Below, piece by piece: positions 30,201 to 41,267 of a stretch of 64,000 nucleotides of DNA. This DNA is from Antedon mediterranea (taxonomy: Eukaryota; Echinodermata; Crinoidea; Comatulida; Antedonidae), in contig NC_092672.1 in NCBI RefSeq assembly GCF_964355755.1, forward strand, positions 2,976,001-3,040,000. Reading direction: 5' to 3'. The stretch's first letter is position 1. The number at the start of each line of letters is the position of its first letter. A program made the position numbers and the translations under genes. The notes under the pieces were generated by a model. That model saw nothing but the letters and a program-made list of their open reading frames with translations, had not been told where the DNA came from and searched no databases.

Positions 30201-32827
30201 AGTATGTTTAATCAATACGTTTTCTATCTAATTATTGCTATAGTTATTTTGATAAGTTGATAATTTGATAAGTAAACTTACAATATACAGTAAGTAATAA
30301 GCGTATTTCTCAACATCCTTGGTCTACGAAATACGTCAATCATTGTATAGGTTCGTTCTTTTGCCACGTCTGATTTTGCTGAGCCAGTGACGTCGTTTCT
30401 CTTCTGGAGAGACATGCTTTCATTGGATTCTTCCCTCTCTAAATTGGTTTTTATGTTAAAATCTTTAGGAATTGCATCAATATATACGTTGCTTTCGTCT
30501 AATTTGTTGAATTTGGCAATTTTACGAAAGACGTTGTTGGCATCGGTCAGACGTCCTTTTGATATCATCCATCTTGGAGATTCGTAAACAAACCTGATAC
30601 AAAAGATTTAATTTGCTGGTCATCATGGATATTGCAATTTACATAATATTAATATTATGTGAATGATGGAACAATAACGGTTTCTGTGACAATTAATCAA
30701 CTGCAGTGAATCCAACTGCGGCACTTTTACACATAATGCAGGTGGAAATAACCACATATGTTTATGACCAAAAAATGTTCGTTAAAGCAGTTCACTCTGA
30801 GAAGTGATTTTATAACAAGCGTCAGAAAGAGCTAAATACATGGCCGGATCCATACATACCACCAAAGAAATACTGCTGTTAGACAAGGTGCAGAAATAGC
30901 AATCTGCATGTGTCTCCAATCACGCAGAAGGTAAGCATACAGGGGCAGAAAGGCAATAGCCACACCCCATGACACGTTAGAAAGACAACCTGCAGCAGTT
31001 CGTTTTTCAGGCGGAAACATTTCCATTAAAAGCACGAATGAGGGGACATTTATACACTGAAAAGATACGATAAACTATATTATCTTCATATCAAATTTTG
31101 CTATATAATGTAAGTTTGTTTTTTCATGGGCCCGTCCCACCTTTACTGTCATATAGCAGAATGTTAACATATACTTTAATAACATTATATTGGTATGGTT
31201 TGTATTAAAATATAAATATAAATATAAGTGACAGTAACTATTTTATTAGATTTTTTTTTTCTTGCTTTTACGACAGCCGTCAACTAAATCGTTGGCAGCC
31301 GTTAACGATTTAGGGAAAACAGAAACATAAAATTAAATCTAAATTAATCTTCCACGTTAAATTTAATCGACAAAATGATTTTTAATGGTTGTGATTGTTT
31401 TATAACTTTTTTTCCGATCTTGCGGCGATACAATTATATTACTGTATTTATAAGCAAGCGGTGATTACAAAACAAGGCAAGAAAAGTCCCAGATAATAAT
31501 AATACCGGTACTGACACATTATGACTGCAGGGCCATATCAGAGAGATTCTGGAAATTCATCAACGGAGAAGTGAGAACAATGGCGATTTGATTATTGAAA
31601 CTTTCATATAATTTGTCCTAGAAATATAACAATTTAGGTATTTGTATAGCGCCAGTATCAATTAAACCGAAATAAAAATCAAAGGCGCTTGTATTAGATG
31701 TTAAAAGGTTGCGTTTTAAGTTCTTTAAAAAAAATAGCAATAGATGTTCATTTAGTAATATGTCGAGGGAGCGAATTCCAAAGAGAAGCAGCAGAGAACA
31801 TAAAAGACCTTTGTCTAGGAACAACCAGTAGGTTTTGATCAGCCGAACGAAGAAAAGCAAGAGGGGTGTAGGGAGGAAGAAGATAAAGAAGATAAACGCA
31901 TTAAAACATACTTGTTCTATAATGGCTGTAAAGAACCACACAGCAGCGAATGAGTAGAAAGACGTAGTAAAAGTCAATGCTATTCCAGTTATACCAATCA
32001 AAAAAGTAGCTGCTAGAAAAACATTTCGTCTTCCGAAATAATCTGATGTTAGCCCTGATACTATGGATCCAACGAGAACACCACAGAAGTACACCGACAC
32101 AACGGTGTTTGCCATTAATTTCTTGTCACATACCAAATCAAACTAAATTGAAAATGTTCATGAAGTTTCAGTGAGCATACATTTTTTTCTCTCTCTTTTG
32201 CAGCATGAACCACCACTTTTAATCTTTTTTTCATAATTAAATACATTAAAAATAATCAGTAACATTTGTCTTTTAGCTACACAACTTCTTATATGTTATT
32301 TCTTTAATCATATTGTTTTCCTCCTTGTTTCATTAATTACTTGTATTATTCTGCTAATTTATTTTTCTACGGAAGTGATTAACTTTGTTAAAACTACAAA
32401 ATGGCCTATTAAAAGTCTAATTTTATTGATCTTCATTTTTCATGTTTTTGGAACAACATTGCGTATGGCCAAAGATAGGCCTACTAACCTCATTGACAAC
32501 TGTCGATTCTCCAACAGTTAGCATGTACTCATTTCCATTCGGACAGCCTATCGTTTCATTTGTCAACGTACCATTGTCTATTTCATATATCAAACAGCTC
32601 TCGTACTCAACTATAGTATCACTGTGTTCCTTACTTATCGGAATAGCTTCTGATTTACTAAAACCTTCGTATGGTTTGCAGAAATGTGTAGGTGTATCCA
32701 CGATGAAGATGAAGGCAATGATATGAAGTGCAGGTACCATAGTCCCGTATACACACACCACCAACAGCAACAGTATTTGGTATCTTCCCCATGGCTTGAG
32801 ACTTCTTAAAATTTCGTCAATATCCAT
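27261..32827 (-). CDS. SLC22-family organic ion transporter
   Basis: Twelve-helix major-facilitator transporter of the plasma membrane, OCT/OCTN/OAT group; the substrate is not predictable. Exons in order: 32489-32827, 31912-32142, 30860-31056, 30282-30593, 29772-29906, 29087-29172, 28787-28907, 28500-28572, 27261-27449. They sum to 1683 nt, 560 aa, all phases consistent. Visible hallmarks: N-terminal MDIDEILRSLKPWGRYQ; TM1 followed by a large extracellular loop with cysteines and two N-glycosylation sites (NGT, NET); the loop 2-3 motif SDYFGRR; WWFVYESPRWMISKGR before the long cytoplasmic loop; FRRPRMLRNT opening the second half; YYGMALNSSNLYGDKYLN; GWLYGNEIFPTELR; ARIGSIIAPF; and C-terminal LPETRNRPLPET. 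The length is typical for the family. A partial duplicate of exons 1-4 lies directly upstream (34051-38420). I cannot tell OCT-like from OCTN-like without an alignment. Confidence 0.92.
27571..28454. mobile_element. Family D foldback MITE, with a nested element
   Basis: The left end is cccatttacactagggcga and the right end tcgccctagtgtaaatgggc followed by ttta, in inverted orientation. The interior is interrupted by a second palindromic element at 27850-28340. It lies in intron 8 of the SLC22 gene. Confidence 0.7.
27850..28340. mobile_element. Palindromic transposon with ~58-bp terminal inverted repeats
   Basis: The left end cactgtaaaaatagtgttta is matched, inverted, by the right end taaacactatttttacagtg. 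The similarity continues inward through gatcttaaaca and cccactttttccacac. The inside has many ttaaacatgt-like motifs in both orientations. No transposase ORF is present. It sits inside family D. Confidence 0.75.
28954..29075. mobile_element. Family B MITE fragment
   Basis: ataggttctcacttcgacgc, then gaccaatcacgacgcgatgg and gtgattgatcaactt. The right end is lost next to SLC22 exon 6. Confidence 0.55.
29227..29447. mobile_element. Family B MITE copy, second subtype
   Basis: The ends are aaagcgtggttcccgctata and cgctagtaggaaccaagct. The inner sequence is closely related, in inverted orientation, to the copy at 16307-16524. It lies in intron 5 of the SLC22 gene. Confidence 0.75.
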
Positions 32828-34050
32828 CTAATATGATATATTTTAAAGATCAATCAATCAATCTTTTGTGGCGTAAACACCACTTTTATTCATATTAATA
32901 TCATCTTTCATGGCATCATCATAAAATCATCATATTATTTTCATTATTATTACATTTTTTTGTTAATTGTTAATGTTATCAATTTAATCAACTTCACCAG
33001 TAACATTTTTAAAGATCAATCAGTTACAGCAAAAACTACTATGCTTACTACAATAATAACGTACCATTTTAGTTTTAATGGTTAACACAAACATCTTGTT
33101 AAATATATTGTATAAATAATAAATCTATTGCAGTAACTGCAGTAGATTGGTCACCAGGTCACAGTACAATTCAGTACAGTTTTGTATATTATATTCGCAC
33201 TTGTAAGCAGAGGCCAAAACTAATGGTATTCTTATGAATGTAATTATAAAAAACATAATGTAACTACAACTCACCTTAGACATTTGTAATATTCAGGTGC
33301 TAAGTTTTGGTAACCTACTCTTAAGCCCCTTCACCTCGCAATGCAGCCTTTCCTTTGGTGCAAAAAGTGTCATTTGCAGGTAGCGTTATAAAAGGTCAAA
33401 TGATTACAATTTGAATAAAAGGGCTTAATAATATTTAATATTCGTATTCATCAAACGTATACAAGGTTTCCATTGGCTGCATGTAATATCAAAACAATTA
33501 TTGTCGGTATTGTTTTTGTTGTTTTTAAGAACAAATTAATATAGTAATAACGTATAATAATATTAATAACAAAGTAAAGCGGTTTGGAATATTACACTTG
33601 GGTTCAAAGCTGCCGTCAATTTAATGATAAATAAACAAAGGAGATTAATTGGAGCCGTTGAGGATAATTATTTAGATCATCCAAATACAGATTTATATTT
33701 ACTGTAGGCTTTAAAAAAATAGGAAACTTTGGACGCTGAAGCTGAGACGTGTTGATAGAATGTATGAGCCTTGTAACGTTGCCAATCTTTAGAAATAAGC
33801 TGAAGAAAAATATCAATAATGTGTGTTTATGATTTAGACTTTGTATTAATTTCTTCTTTCTGGCAAAAAGAGGTGGTGGAGATTATCTTGGCAAGAAGAG
33901 GTGGTGGAGATCATCTTGGCAAGAAGATCCTATAGTGGCACCTAGACAAAATAATTCGAAGCCTAAGATAAATAATCGAAAACGCATGTTTAGTTTATAA
34001 AAGATATTTCATATTGCTAGTTATTTTATTTCACAAATAAGTAAACTTAC
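32828..34050. other. Spacer between SLC22 and its partial duplicate
   Basis: It holds the presumed SLC22 5' UTR and promoter near 32828. No sequence resembling SLC22 exons 5-9 is present, so the upstream duplicate ends after exon 4. It includes the short tandem repeat at 33861-33927. Confidence 0.5.
33861..33927. repeat. Two tandem units of about 30 bp
   Basis: aagaggtggtggagat with tatcttggcaag (or catcttggcaag), repeated once with very few changes. Confidence 0.8.
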
Positions 34051-34619
34051 AATATATATTAAGCAATAAGCGTATTTCTCAACATTCTTGGTCTACGAAA
34101 TAAATCAATCATTGTATGGGTTCGCTCTTTTGTCACATCTAGTCTTGCTGAGCCAGTGACGTCATTTCTCGTCTGCTGAAGAGACAAGTTAGAATGGTTT
34201 TTATTAGCCTCTGATTCCTTGTTGCCTAAATCGGTTTCTCCATTAAACATTTTAGGTAATTCATCATCAAGACTATTGACTTCGTTTAATTTGTTGAATT
34301 TGGCAATTTTACGAAAGACGTTGTTGGCATCGGTCAGACGTCCTTTTGATATCATCCATCTTGGAGATTCGTAAACAACCCTGATACAAAAGATTAATTA
34401 ATTTTTTTAATATAGGCCTACCGTAAATCATGGATTTATATTCTAATTTGCATATCGTTTTTACTTTTTTAATTTGTATATTTTTTGTTATTTCTTTCAA
34501 ATAGGCCTAAAAACATGAATTTGTATCTTTACATACCACCAAAGAATGACTGATGTTAGACAGGGTGCAGAAATAGCAATCTGCATGTGTCTCCAATCAC
34601 GCAGAAGGTACGCATACAG

Positions 34620-34800
34620 ATAGACTTGCCCCAAGTCTGTATTTATTGTCTTTTTTTTATATTTATTTGTTTTTATCTCGACCGCGATTTTTCTCTGAAA
34701 ATATCCAAACTCAAGTAATACACGTATGAAACGCCATATGTGCAAAAATATTTATATTTTTACTAATATTAAGACAAAACTCCGTCTGGAGCCCAGACTA
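34620..34800. mobile_element. hAT-like MITE with perfect 8-bp target duplication
   Basis: 181 bp flanked by gcatacag at 34612-34619 and 34801-34808. The empty site is seen in SLC22 exon 3, where gcatacag occurs once. The ends are atagacttgcc and gcccagacta. An 8-bp duplication is the hallmark of the hAT superfamily. A longer relative lies at 4520-4797. Confidence 0.85.
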
Positions 34801-35115
34801 GCATACAGAGGCAGAAAGGCAATAGCTACACCCCATGACACGTTAGAAAGACAACCTGCAAGCGCCCGTTTTTCAGGCGGAAACATTTCCATTAAAAGCA
34901 CGAATGATGGAACATTTACACACTGAAAATAATACAAACGGTATTAATTATGGTAGAAAACGGAGCTATAAGTTTTAGTTATAATATAATGCACTGATTC
35001 TAGAAAATAATGCCCTACAGCATTCAATGTGAAGGTTTGAAATGAAAGTCTGAAAGGATACATAGAGTTCTGCTTTAGAGTTCTTGTGGCGTCATGTTTT
35101 TTAGCTGCCAACTAA

Positions 35116-35250
35116 TTCTTAGTTCCCACTAGAGACTCAACGCAAGTTCGACCAATCACAAGCGATGGAATATTCGAACTGTAGCTTGTCATTGATCAAC
35201 TCGCTTGGTCTATGTCCTTGCGTATTCCTCCTAGTGGGAATCAAGCTTAA
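35116..35250. mobile_element. Family B MITE copy
   Basis: The ends are ttagttcccactagagact and ctagtgggaatcaagcttaa. Inner blocks are gaccaatcacaagcgatgg and gtcattgatcaactcgcttg. It lies in intron 2 of the SLC22 pseudogene. Confidence 0.75.
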
Positions 35251-36097
35251 ATCGTGGGGTTAAGCTAACTCATCATTGGTCAGATGTTTTGCCCTACTAT
35301 GACGTAATTTGTACTTCATACTAAGTACATTTGAGTATACTTGGGAAAAAAAATCGCAAGTAATTCATCTGAACAATTACTCAACTCCCCGACGCAAAGC
35401 TACTCCACAGTAGTAGAATATAATTCATCATTCAAAAACTTATTTAATTTTGAACGTCATTTGACACCACCTATATAAAAATTAATGGCTTAATATTGTT
35501 TAACCGCTAAACTGACCTTCTAACGCTTGAGACGATGAAATTATACAAGTATAATTATATTCCTTTTTCTTAATTACGTAGGCTACAATTTACAAACCTG
35601 CAAAATCGGAAATGCTGAAATAAACATTAATGCCGATTTTTGGTCTACAGTGTTAAAACTCACCCAACCATGACCACGTTTTGCTTATCAATTATTTTCA
35701 ACTTCAACGTGAGTAGGCAAATTTTGTGTAAATTAATCAACAAATTGAAAAAAAAAACGAAGAAAGAAAAGAAAAATTATTAACAAGAAATATATTATAA
35801 ACATACCTGCTCTTCAATGGCAGTAACAAACCATACAACAGCGAATGAATAGAAAGTCAATGCTATTCCAGATACAGCAAGCAACAAATAAGATGCTAGA
35901 AAAACATTTTTTCTCCAGAAATAATCTGAGGCTATCCCCGATATTATGGATCCAACGAGAACACCACAGTACACCGACACAACGGTGTTTGCCAATAATT
36001 TCTTGTCACATACTAAATCAAGCTATAAACAAAATTGTTGATTCATTATATCAAAAACTTTTAATTTTGTCTTTAAAAATTCCCATTTTATTTTACA

Positions 36098-36231
36098 TAA
36101 GAGACCAATTTACACAGACGAGCGGTGTAACGGAAAACGGAAAACCGCGTAGCTTGTCGCGCGTAAAATCTGTATCTATATCCTGAGCAGAAACCGCCGC
36201 CCGTCCGCTCCGTGTGTGTAATTTGGCCTTG
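36098..36231. mobile_element. Family C MITE copy
   Basis: The ends are accaatttacacagacgagc and cgtgtgtgtaatttggcctt. Further pieces of the same family (gtgtaaatggtcat, gtctgtgtattggcctc) continue to about 36376, suggesting a nested or compound copy. Confidence 0.65.
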
Positions 36232-36963
36232 ATACTATTACGCAGAAACGCGTTGGTAGAACGAGAGAAGAGAGAGAAGATCAGTATTCTGTCTCAGTGT
36301 CCCCTACGGATTCGTACGTTGTGTGTAAATGGTCATAAAGAATAGCAAAGATTCTATTTGTCTGTGTATTGGCCTCAATAAACATTATGATGTATGGCGT
36401 GTTCTGGCACCATGGAGCGGACGTTTCAGCTCAGGATAGATACATATTCCTACGGGCTTGTCGGGCGGATCATTAATTTATGAATTTAAGTATCTCATTG
36501 TGTTTATTTGTATCTGTGTATCCCTGCGTAGCACACTTAAATAAGGAATAAAACAAATAAAGAATAAATGGAACCATCTTTCTATTATTACTATAATGGT
36601 AATTTCGAACTGACTGGAAATCGAATTCTATAGATGGAGACAAAGCAGATTAATTTTGAGAGTTCTAGGCCTAATGGCAGCAAATTAGCGAAATCTGTTT
36701 ATCTGTAGACTTACTACAAAGAATCTAACCTCATTGACCACTGTTGATTCTCCGTTGTTCAACATGTACTCATGTACATTCGGACAGCCTATCGTTTCAT
36801 TCGTCAACGTACCATTGTATATTCCATATATCAAACAGCTCTCGTATTCAACTATAATATCACTGTGTTCCTTACTTACGAAATAGCTTCTGATTTACTT
36901 AAACTCATAATAGTTTTCAGAAATGTGATGAAGATGAAAGCCACGATGTGAAGTGCATGTACC

Positions 36964-38330
36964 ATTTATTTATTTTATTTATTCAATTTCCAGGTATACA
37001 GACAACAACATAAACAAACGAAGTGTGGATGGAGTACCATGTGGATTGCCAACAGTGGAAGCACTATCAAAGTGGCTCTCCAATACTCCAAACCACATAC
37101 ATAAATCACATAAAAATTGAAGACACACATAAACTTTAAAATATATAAAATACAGATCAAAAGATCATAAATATGAAAACTAAAAAATGACATAAATAGT
37201 AAAAATTCAAAACAAAAAAGGCAAAAACTAATTGAGCAATCACCAATTATAAGAAATAATTGTAATTACACAAAGAAATGTACAATTTAAAGTTCAGTAA
37301 TAGTTGAATGAAGAGAATTTTTAAATTGGCTGAAGCTAAATAATAATCGGTCTTTGATGGGGTCAGGGATATTTTGCCAAATACGTGGAAACTGATTGAA
37401 TAACGAGAATTTTAGACAGTTGGTTCTTGCAAATTTGTGTTTAAAAATAACTTTTTCAGGGTGTCAGGGTTAAAATCAATATGACCATAAAAACACTTAA
37501 CTACAAAAATAATACTGAGATACTTTAATCTCTGGTCGATCGAAGGCAACTTTAACCTAAGTAATCGCATCTCGTAACCACCAGGAACACATAACTTGGT
37601 GACTCGACGAAGGGATTTATTAATAGCAGTAATGTGCTGCTTTTGATGTGGAACCCAAACGGGGGCAGCATATTCCAGTATTGGTCTATACATAACCCAT
37701 TAAAAAGACGAAGCATAATATCCGAGTCATTTACTGACACAAAGCGTTTAATAAACCCAAGAATTTGGAGCGATTTAGTAGAGACGGCATTAACATGCTT
37801 GGACCTAGAGGTCAGAAAAGAAATGGATACCAAGGTATTTGTGGGAGGAAACAGGAGAGAGTTCAACAGAACGGATACTATAAAAATTGTGGATGGGATT
37901 TCTCCTACGTGTAATATGAAGAACCTAGCACTTAGCGGCATTCAACTTCATGGCATTGTTTTCACACCACTCATCTATGCGATTTAAATCATTTTGGAGA
38001 GAAACCACATCAACATTAGAGCATATTGGCCGAAATATGACTGTATCGTCAGCATACTGCCTGAGTTTGGAGATGACAGACATTGGAAGGTCAAAAACAA
38101 ACGCATTAAATAGGATGGGGCCCAAAACAGAGCCCTGTGGAACCCCGGAATTGACATCATTCCATTCGGACACCTGACCATTAATGAGGACATGTTGCTG
38201 CCGACCTGAAAGAAATGAATCTATCCAGCCTCTAGCATGTGCCCACACACTCCGAAATCATGGAGTTTATGAAGAAGCTTAGAGTGGCTGACGCGATCAA
38301 ACGCCTTTTCCCAGTCCAGAAAAATAGCAT
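36964..38330 (-). mobile_element. 5'-truncated LINE (CR1/L2/Jockey-type) inserted in SLC22 duplicate exon 1
   Basis: The minus strand encodes broken reverse transcriptase: DWEKAFDRVSH (motif A), NSGVPQGSVLGPILF (motif B), QYADDT (motif C), MKLNAAKC (motif D), then a thumb region (LEYAAPVWVPHQKQ). Motifs fall in different frames, with at least two frameshifts. It begins abruptly inside the RT domain and ends in an aaataaat-type tail next to the interrupted codon. Both junctions are clear by comparison with intact SLC22 exon 1; any target duplication is at most about 3 bp. It is a dead fragment. The clade is uncertain. Confidence 0.85.
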
Positions 38331-38420
38331 CATAGTCCCATATACACATACTACCAACAGCAACGTCAAGTGATATCTTCCCCATGGTTTAAGACTTCTT
38401 AAAATGTCGTCAACATCCAT

Positions 38421-39610
38421 CTATATGATGAATATCGTGTATTTTAGTGATATTTTAAAATTGTTCTACTGCAGTTACTGCAGTCATAACTACATTTTAA
38501 TGTTTGTTTTTAATGTTGGTTCGATTTAATTCATTGGATGGACCGTGCAGAAAGGAGGCTTTTTGAATAGCGCGCGAACAAACGTACAAGCTCTCTCGTT
38601 TCCCTCTTTCTCTCTCCCTAATTTAGAAAATAGATTACTAATGTAACTACTACTAGGCCTACCTTAGACTTTTCAGCTGCTACGTTTTAGTACTTCTTGC
38701 GTTCGTCTCAAAATGTTTACCCTCTATACCCTTTGGAATCGAATGCTATATTGGCTTACGTCTGTGTCATCATGATGTATATAAATGAGGATATGAAATA
38801 TAATGAGCTAATAATATTTAATATTCAAAGTTAAATGTCTTGTGTACTAGTTACTACTCGCAATACATGTAGTTAACCAAATGGTTGTGTGCGTTTTTTT
38901 ATGACCATCCAATATTTTTATTATTTTTAGAATCACACAGGCTCAGATAACGATGTAACGATCTGTATCTTCAATAGGCCTCCATAGTTTTTACTTTATC
39001 ATATGCCTGTATTTTATTAATGGCAAACGTCTATTTTGACAATCGAATGATGAGTACAATTATGTGTGTAAAATCCTTATATAGGCTTTCTAAAGCTTGG
39101 TTCCCACTAGAACGTAACGCAACGCAAGTGAATTGACCAATCACAAGCGATGGCTTATTCGCTTTTGATTGCTAACTGTCTATAACTTCGCTTGTCATTG
39201 GTTAAAACGCTTGCGTTGCGTTTACGTCCTTGCGTTACGTTCTAGTGGGAACCAAGCTTAACACTGGTACACTTTTTATTAGATTAGAATCTATTTTAAG
39301 ATTGAGGGCGCTCTGTCTAAATTTTCGTATTTTATTATTGTGTCATCGATCATTTTGGAAAAACCACGAGCTCATCTCTCTCACCCTCAGGACTAGCTTT
39401 TTTGTAAGAAGTGCAGAAATCACAATTTATTAGCTTGCTTTATTACGTAGTTTTAAGTTTATCATTATGTATTTATTCAATCTGTTTCGGTTATCTTTAA
39501 TTAGAGCCAGTGCCTGACCTAGGTTGTCTTCCTCTTTAGCTTAGTTACCAGACTGTCACTCTCTGCGTACACACTACACTACCAGCCAGGAGAGCGGAGG
39601 TCAGGTAGGT
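38421..39610. other. Spacer before the LTR element
   Basis: No exon is recognised. It holds a family B MITE at 39091-39261. The last five bases are the taggt target site of the LTR retrotransposon. Confidence 0.5.
39091..39261. mobile_element. Family B MITE, best-preserved copy
   Basis: The ends taaagcttggttcccactag and ctagtgggaaccaagcttaa are near-perfect inverted repeats. The inside contains aattgaccaatcacaagcg and cttgtcattggttaaaacg. The tta/taa flanks fit a TTAA or TAA target. Confidence 0.8.
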
Positions 39611-39929
39611 AAAGAGACTGTTTATGTTTACTTATTAACCTAGGAGGACAATTAAGTCTCTTCGGTGTAACTACACACTCATCGTTTGTACTCACCTAAT
39701 CCTTTCTAGGCTGGTACGTGATGGGTATAGTTTGTGTCCTTCTTTGGTTGTGTCTTCGCTTCAAGAGATCGAGTTTTGCCTCTCGCACATTCAACGCCCG
39801 GGGCTGGTCGTGACGTATCTCGCCACTGGCCAGTCCCAGGGCCGGATTCGGGGGTTGAGTGCGCGTAGGCCCGGCGATTGGCTGTGACGTATAGATGACG
39901 TAACCAATAGCCAATCGCCAGGCACTACA
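39611..39929 (-). repeat. 3' LTR
   Basis: 319 bp, identical to 51601-51919. On the element strand it begins TGTAGTGCCTGGCG and ends CAGTCTCTTT, so the 3' end lacks the usual CA. A 72-codon ORF inside is incidental. Confidence 0.93.
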
Positions 39930-39945
39930 ATCCTCCTCGTTTTAT
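39930..39945 (-). other. Candidate polypurine tract
   Basis: On the element strand the bases just before the 3' LTR read aaaacgaggaggatt, a purine-rich run directly abutting TGTAG. This is the expected position of the plus-strand primer. Confidence 0.6.
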
Positions 39946-41267
39946 TTTCTTTGTTTCCTGCCCCCCTGACTATTCTCTGACTGGTCTTCCCAAGGGAGAC
40001 AGGCGCATTTTAGTTCACCGTCAGTGTCTGACATTGCTGTTCAATTTGATATTGGATTTCAAGTTCATTTGGAAGTTCTTTTGATTTCCAGTTCCTTTTA
40101 AAGTTCATTTGATTTCAAGTTCATATGAAAGTTCCTTTGATTTCCAGTTCCTTTTAAAGTTCATTTGATAGTTCCTTTGAAAGTGCATTTTGATTTTAAG
40201 TTCATTTCTCCATGGTGGGTCCTCCACTCCTTCCTCTTCTTTCTTTTATTTTTTTTTTTTTTTTTATTTTTTTTTTTTTTAACATGTAACACAACGGGGG
40301 GCACAGCCCCAACAAGAACAGGATTTGAAAAACGGAACACCAGAACGTCAAGGTGGGGGAATTACCCCAACAATTTGAACATATGACAGCCAACAGGGGA
40401 CTAAAGAGTCCCGAATAAAAAATGTTGCCATAACAATCGAACAATGGGCAATACATACGAACAGTTGAAATAAAGAAACAAGAAAATCAAATCCCTTCAA
40501 GCCATGTGGCATAGGGTATACATCGGGTTGCTGCCCGGCACCGTGTTCCAGGGAACATTGGCACCTGACAGCCCCCCGGAAGAGAAAAAATCTGAGGAAC
40601 ACCGTTCTAGGGGTACAGAATTACAGATTTGAGAAAAGAAGGCACAAGCCTATGGGGATTGGCAAAAATTTAGCAAACAACAGTAAAATTTTGTTCTGGA
40701 ATTCCAGTATATAGGGCTGACTGTTTGCGTGTATACAAAATATTCTAATTAGATGAGAGAAATCGTCAAAAAGAGACCGCACTGACAATCGTAATTGAAA
40801 CAAGGGACTTACGGTCCCAGCTAAATAAGTAGAGGACATGTTGGACCTCAAATTTTGGGGTGGGAAGAGGATTTGCTCTTCGCCAACTTTTGGGCGTGCG
40901 GTGACTAAGGACAGACAATTGTCCTGGGGTACAAAAATGTTATACGCAAGTACACCAAGAAGGGGTGTACTGTATTCAAGTGATTTAGAACGGTGTGGTA
41001 TATAATAATCGTTTTGAAGAATTGAGTCCTGTTAAAGAATTGAGTTCTTTTACTCTCTTTTCATACTAACCGTAGCGCCCCTGGGCGGTGCGGCCAGTCA
41101 TGTTGATTTCATTGGTCCATTTTTTTTTTTTTTTTTCTTTTAAATGTGGTTCCCATACTAACCGTAGCGCCCCTGGGCGGTGCGGCCAGTGATGAAACTG
41201 TGTTGATTTCATTGGTCCAATTTTTTAATTTTTTTTTTTTTTTTTTTTTATATAGTCCAGTGGCACT
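39946..41267. other. 3' region of the retrotransposon, repeat-rich, no clear ORF
   Basis: It contains a 30-bp-scale tandem repeat of agttcatttgat/agttccttt motifs (about 40050-40205), long T tracts (about 40247-40280, 41120-41137, 41222-41250) and two displaced copies of an ORF3 segment. The short minus-strand ORFs (40202-40851) overlap each other in different frames and match nothing I know; they may be decayed coding sequence. Confidence 0.6.
41072..41220. repeat. Two extra copies of an ORF3 segment downstream of its stop
   Basis: actaaccgtagcgcccctgg with gcggtgcggccagt occurs at about 41068 and 41155. A near-identical third copy lies inside ORF3 at about 41490-41530, where it encodes SSLAAPPRGATASMG. 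Copies are followed by catTggtcc-like sequence and T tracts. Confidence 0.85.

Larger units (their letters stand above)
34051..38420 (-). pseudogene. SLC22 5'-half duplicate (exons 1-4 only), disrupted
   Basis: Homologous to exons 1-4 of the SLC22 gene just downstream. Pieces: exon 1a 38331-38420 (30 codons from MDVDDILRSLKPWGRY), interrupted by a LINE; exon 1b 36730-36962; exon 2 35807-36022, open, but with the family motif altered to SDYFWRK; exon 3 34537-34922, split by a 181-bp MITE with duplicated 8-bp target; exon 4 34051-34380, open, splice sites kept. Exon 1b also lacks a short segment and one base compared with the intact gene, giving an in-frame stop soon after SKSEAIS. Exons 5-9 are absent. 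So it is a truncated tandem duplicate with at least four disabling events. Exons 2 and 4 keep open frames and splice sites, so the decay is recent or they could still be spliced into non-coding or chimeric transcripts. Confidence 0.85.

Noticed and set aside
39696-39914. 72-aa ORF present in both LTRs
   Set aside because: It spans promoter-like U3/R sequence; its duplication only reflects LTR identity.
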